A DNA stretch of 42,703 nt, taken from positions 1-42,703 of the forward strand of contig JASHQT010000566.1 of assembly GCA_030039005.1 (NCBI GenBank), read 5' to 3'. The notes under the pieces are model-generated. The model was not told the DNA's origin. It did not search any database and was given only the letters and a program-made list of their open reading frames with translations. Within the stretch, counting starts at the first letter, position 1; the number at the start of each line of letters is the position of its first letter. The position numbers and the translations under genes are program-made. The stretch comes from Bryobacteraceae bacterium (GTDB taxonomy: Bacteria > Acidobacteriota > Terriglobia > Bryobacterales > Bryobacteraceae). Positions 39,905 through 42,703 of this stretch are shown here, in pieces.

Positions 39905-41200
39905 ATGGAATCGAGCATCGTGGATCAGGAGAACGAAGCAGGGACGGCGGCGCCGCGAACGGGGGAAGCGCGTCCGTTGCCACCGCCGCCGCGGAAGAAA
40001 TCGTCGCGCAAACTGGCCATCTTCGCGGTATTGGCGGTGCTGGCGGGCATCGGAGTGTATTTGTGGGTGGGTTCGCTCGATCGCGTGTCCACAGATGACG
40101 CCCAGGTGGACGGACACATCATCCCGATTTCGCCGAAGATTTACGGGAAGGTGCTGGAGGTTACGGTCAACGATAACCAGCACGTGAAGAAGGGCGATGT
40201 GCTGGTGCGCATCGATCCGCAGGACTACCAGGCGAAGGTGGATCAGGCGCAGGCCGCGGTGGAAGTTGCCGAAAGCCAATCCCAGGGAGCGGAAGCGGGC
40301 GTGCCCCTGGTTCGAGATACGACGGGCAGCAGCGTCACCGCAGCCGAAGCGCAGTTGAGCGCCGCGCGCGCCGATTACAATCAGGCGCAAGTGGATTACG
40401 AACGCGCTTCGACGGCCGATATCGCGGTGGCGCGCGCCAATGTGGACGCCGCCCGTGCAACCTCCGAACGCGCGCAAGCGGACCTCGATCGCATGAAAGC
40501 TCTGGTGGACAGGGAAGAGATCTCGCGCCTGGAATACGATGCCTATGTTTCGTCCGCGCGAGTGGCCGCAAGCCAATTGCAGGCCGCGCAGGAGAAACTA
40601 GCCGCGACTACAAAGGACGCTGAAACGAAGAAGGCCGCTGTATTGTCGGCGCAAGCGCGCATTGAGCAGGCGCAAGCCGGCATCCTGCAGGCCAAAGCAA
40701 ACCAACAACAGGTGCCGGTGCGCGTAGCGGATGCTTCTTCGGCCACAGCGAGCATCGCTCAGGCGCACGCCAATCTGGAAGCGGCCAAGCTGGATTTGAG
40801 TTACACCACAATCGTGGCCCCGATGGATGGTGTGGTGACCCGGAAGACCGTCGAAGTCGGGCAGGTGGTCCAGCAAGGGCAGGGCTTGATGATGCTGGTC
40901 CCGCTTCAGGATGTTTGGGTGACCGCGAACTTCAAAGAGACGCAATTGGCGGGGGTTCGCGACGGGCAGCGCGCGGAAGTGAAGGCCGATTTGAGCGGCA
41001 AGACTTACGCCGGGCACGTGGATTCGATCGCCGCCGCTACCGGCACGCGCATGAGCCTGCTGCCGCCGGAGAACGCGACAGGGAATTACGTCAAGGTGGT
41101 GCAGAGGATTCCGGTGAAGATCGTGCTAGATCCGATTCCGGGCGGCAACCAGGTGCTGCGTCCGGGGATGAACGTCGAAGCGACCATTATCACGAAGTAA
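39905..41200 (+). CDS. HlyD/EmrA-family membrane fusion protein
   Basis: This 431-aa periplasmic adaptor has a Pro-rich cytoplasmic lead and a single membrane helix (about 37-56). VSTDDAQVDGHIIPISPKIYGKVLEV is the EmrA hallmark beta-barrel/lipoyl entry. DNQHVKKGDVLVRIDPQDYQAKVDQAQAAV leads into a long coiled coil, and YTTIVAPMDGVVTRKTVEVGQVV begins the second lipoyl half. VTANFKETQLAGVRDGQ and KIVLDPIPGGNQVLRPGMNVEATI follow. It links the TolC-like outer-membrane protein with the DHA2 transporter downstream. The start at ATG 39905 follows GGAAGAGAAA. Confidence 0.92.
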   Translation: MESSIVDQENEAGTAAPRTGEARPLPPPPRKKSSRKLAIFAVLAVLAGIGVYLWVGSLDRVSTDDAQVDGHIIPISPKIYGKVLEVTVNDNQHVKKGDVLVRIDPQDYQAKVDQAQAAVEVAESQSQGAEAGVPLVRDTTGSSVTAAEAQLSAARADYNQAQVDYERASTADIAVARANVDAARATSERAQADLDRMKALVDREEISRLEYDAYVSSARVAASQLQAAQEKLAATTKDAETKKAAVLSAQARIEQAQAGILQAKANQQQVPVRVADASSATASIAQAHANLEAAKLDLSYTTIVAPMDGVVTRKTVEVGQVVQQGQGLMMLVPLQDVWVTANFKETQLAGVRDGQRAEVKADLSGKTYAGHVDSIAAATGTRMSLLPPENATGNYVKVVQRIPVKIVLDPIPGGNQVLRPGMNVEATIITK

Positions 41201-41203
41201 GTC

Positions 41204-42703
41204 ATGCCTGCTGTACTCAAGACCGAGATAGTCGAAGTGCGCCCTCGCGCGCGGGAAGCCGCGCGGCCGGCGATTAACCCTTGGGTGATCGCGGGAACGG
41301 TGATGCTGGCCACCTTTATGGAAGTGCTGGATACGAGCGTCGCGAACGTGGCGCTGCCGCACATCGCGGGCAGCTTGTCGTCGAGCGTGGATGAAGCTAC
41401 GTGGGTGTTGACCGCGTACCTGGTGGCCAACGCCGTGGTGCTGCCGCTGAGCGGCTGGTTCTCGACGCTATTCGGCCGCAAGCGGTTCTACATGGCCTGC
41501 GTCGCGCTGTTCACCGTCAGTTCGGCGCTGTGCGGCCTGGCGCCCAGCCTGCCGATGCTGATCCTGTTTCGCGTGCTGCAGGGCTTGGGCGGCGGCGCGC
41601 TGCAGCCGGTCTCGCAGGCCATCCTGCGCGAGACGTTCCCGCGTGAAAAGCAAGGCATGGCGATGGCGGTGTACGGCATGGGCGTGGTGTTCGCGCCGGT
41701 GGTGGGGCCGACGCTCGGCGGCTGGATCACCGACAACTACACGTGGCGCTGGATTTTCCTGATCAACATTCCGGTGGGAATTTGTTCGGTACTGCTGACG
41801 TCGCTGCTGATCTTCGATCCACCGTATTTAGTCCGCAAGACGCTGCGCGACGGATTGAAGATCGACTACGTCGGCCTGGGGCTGCTGGCCACGGGGCTTG
41901 GAGCGCTCGAGATCATGCTGGACGATGGACAGCGGCACGACTGGTTTTCCTCGCACGGGATTGTCGCGGCTGGCGTGATCGCCGCCATCGGCCTGGTGGG
42001 TGTGGTGCTGTGGGAGCTGCGGCAGAAAGAGCCGGTGGTGGATTTCCATTTATTGAAAGACCGAACGTTCGCGCTGTCCACCGCGACGATGTTCGTTCTC
42101 GGCTTCGTGCTCTATGGCAGCACCATGGCGCTGCCTTTGTTCCTGCAAAGCCTGCTCGGGTACACGGCGATGCAAAGCGGATTGGCGCTGTCGCCCGGTG
42201 GGCTGATGATCATGATCATGATGCCGATCGTGGGGATTCTGCTTTCCAGGTTCGAAGCGCGCTGGCTGATCGTCTTTGGCCTGATCGCGTCTTCGCTCGG
42301 GCTGTTTATGATGTCGTACTGGAATACGCAGATCGCGTTCCGGCATGCGGTGACGGCGCGCGTGGTGCAGAGTTTGGGTCTGGCCTTTTTATTTGTGCCC
42401 ATCAACACGGTCGCGTTTTCCTTCATCGCGAAAGCGAAGACCGGCTACGCGACCGGATTGATCAACCTGGCGCGCAATATCGGCGGCAGCAGCGGCATCG
42501 CGATCTCGACTACGCTGCTCGCGCGGCGCGAGCAGTTCCACCAGCAGCGGCTGATCGAACATCTGTCGCCGCTCGATCTGCCGTACCAATCCGCTCTGAA
42601 CGGCGCTGCGCAAATATTCCAGACGCAAGGCGCGGATCCGGCGCAGGCCGCGGCGCAGGCGCACGGGATGATCTACAACCTGGTGCAGCAGCAGGCGGCG
42701 ATG
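41204..42703 (+). CDS. DHA2/EmrB-family MFS multidrug transporter (3' end outside window)
   Basis: From ATG 41204, three bases after the adaptor stop, 500 codons run to the window end without a stop. The product has the 14-helix DHA2 pattern. MEVLDTSVANVALPHIAGSL is motif D1 in helix 1, TLFGRKRFYMACVALFTVSSALCG is motif A, LQGLGGGALQPVSQ is helix 4, and VVGPTLGGWITDNYTWRWIFLINIPVG is motif C. Helices continue to LLARREQFHQQRL. EmrB-type pumps export drugs and organic acids through an EmrA-TolC channel. Only the last helix and tail, usually some 20-40 residues, are missing. Confidence 0.92.
   Translation, partial: MPAVLKTEIVEVRPRAREAARPAINPWVIAGTVMLATFMEVLDTSVANVALPHIAGSLSSSVDEATWVLTAYLVANAVVLPLSGWFSTLFGRKRFYMACVALFTVSSALCGLAPSLPMLILFRVLQGLGGGALQPVSQAILRETFPREKQGMAMAVYGMGVVFAPVVGPTLGGWITDNYTWRWIFLINIPVGICSVLLTSLLIFDPPYLVRKTLRDGLKIDYVGLGLLATGLGALEIMLDDGQRHDWFSSHGIVAAGVIAAIGLVGVVLWELRQKEPVVDFHLLKDRTFALSTATMFVLGFVLYGSTMALPLFLQSLLGYTAMQSGLALSPGGLMIMIMMPIVGILLSRFEARWLIVFGLIASSLGLFMMSYWNTQIAFRHAVTARVVQSLGLAFLFVPINTVAFSFIAKAKTGYATGLINLARNIGGSSGIAISTTLLARREQFHQQRLIEHLSPLDLPYQSALNGAAQIFQTQGADPAQAAAQAHGMIYNLVQQQAAM

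Noticed and set aside
1..42703. CRISPR arrays, insertion sequences, rRNA
   Set aside because: No regularly spaced repeats, transposase motifs or ribosomal RNA segments were seen in any part of the window.

Overview
The window looks like a chromosomal segment of an Acidobacteriota bacterium, probably of the Bryobacterales/Solibacter type. This rests on gene content and style: a B12-dependent radical SAM enzyme inside an exopolysaccharide locus, GH39- and GH51-like secreted glycosidases, an efflux set with a STAS gene, a flgM-flgN-flgK-flgL run, many GTG/TTG starts and a fairly GC-rich sequence. It is an inference from homology recalled by eye, not a search.

Layout. Bases 1-514 (minus) hold a DUF433/DUF5615 toxin-antitoxin-like pair cut by the window edge. 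A 3' remnant of a tRNA-Arg(CCG) gene at 778-823 is a plausible attachment-site scar. Bases 1276-4945 hold a class II aldolase-like protein, two convergent glycosyltransferase genes (WecG/TagA/CpsF type and GT4) and a DinB-like protein. Bases 5524-25737 form a large exopolysaccharide locus. In order it encodes a B12-binding radical SAM protein, a DegT/DnrJ aminotransferase, a polyprenyl-phosphate sugar transferase, a Wza-like export lipoprotein, RfbF- and RfbG-like CDP-sugar enzymes, a terminator, a secreted GH39-like protein and an orphan membrane protein. It continues with a Wzz/GumC-like co-polymerase, a P-loop-less tyrosine-kinase-like protein, a Wzy-like polymerase/ligase, a Wzx-like flippase, a GT4, an FkbM methyltransferase, two CysE-like acyltransferases and a GT2. 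Bases 25746-30618 add a secreted GH51-like arabinofuranosidase, an AspH/LpxO-like hydroxylase and two more GT2 enzymes. Bases 30807-34684 hold a small lipoprotein, a RodZ-like HTH protein and the late flagellar genes. Bases 34677-38063 carry a YdjM-like membrane protein, a diacylglycerol-kinase-like enzyme, a DedA-like protein and a TonB-like protein. Bases 38211-42703 hold a STAS-TolC / HlyD / EmrB tripartite efflux set, with the TolC frame split by an in-frame stop and the EmrB gene cut by the window end.

How the genes work together. The exopolysaccharide locus supplies the parts of a Wzx/Wzy-type pathway: sugar-nucleotide modification, initiating phosphotransferase, glycosyltransferases, flippase, polymerase, chain-length regulator, outer-membrane export, decoration by methyl or acyl groups, and secreted glycosidases that could trim the product. 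The most unusual points are a co-polymerase partner that has lost its ATP-binding loop, a paired acyltransferase set in which one copy lacks the usual catalytic histidine, and CDP-sugar genes next to a lysine-type aminotransferase instead of RfbH. Others are a STAS domain fused in frame ahead of a TolC signal peptide, a nonsense/restart junction in that TolC, and several genes with a -10 box only 7-10 bases from the start codon, suggesting leaderless mRNAs. Two adjacent divergent genes lack a standard start codon for their conserved N-termini. No CRISPR array, insertion sequence, rRNA or complete tRNA was seen.
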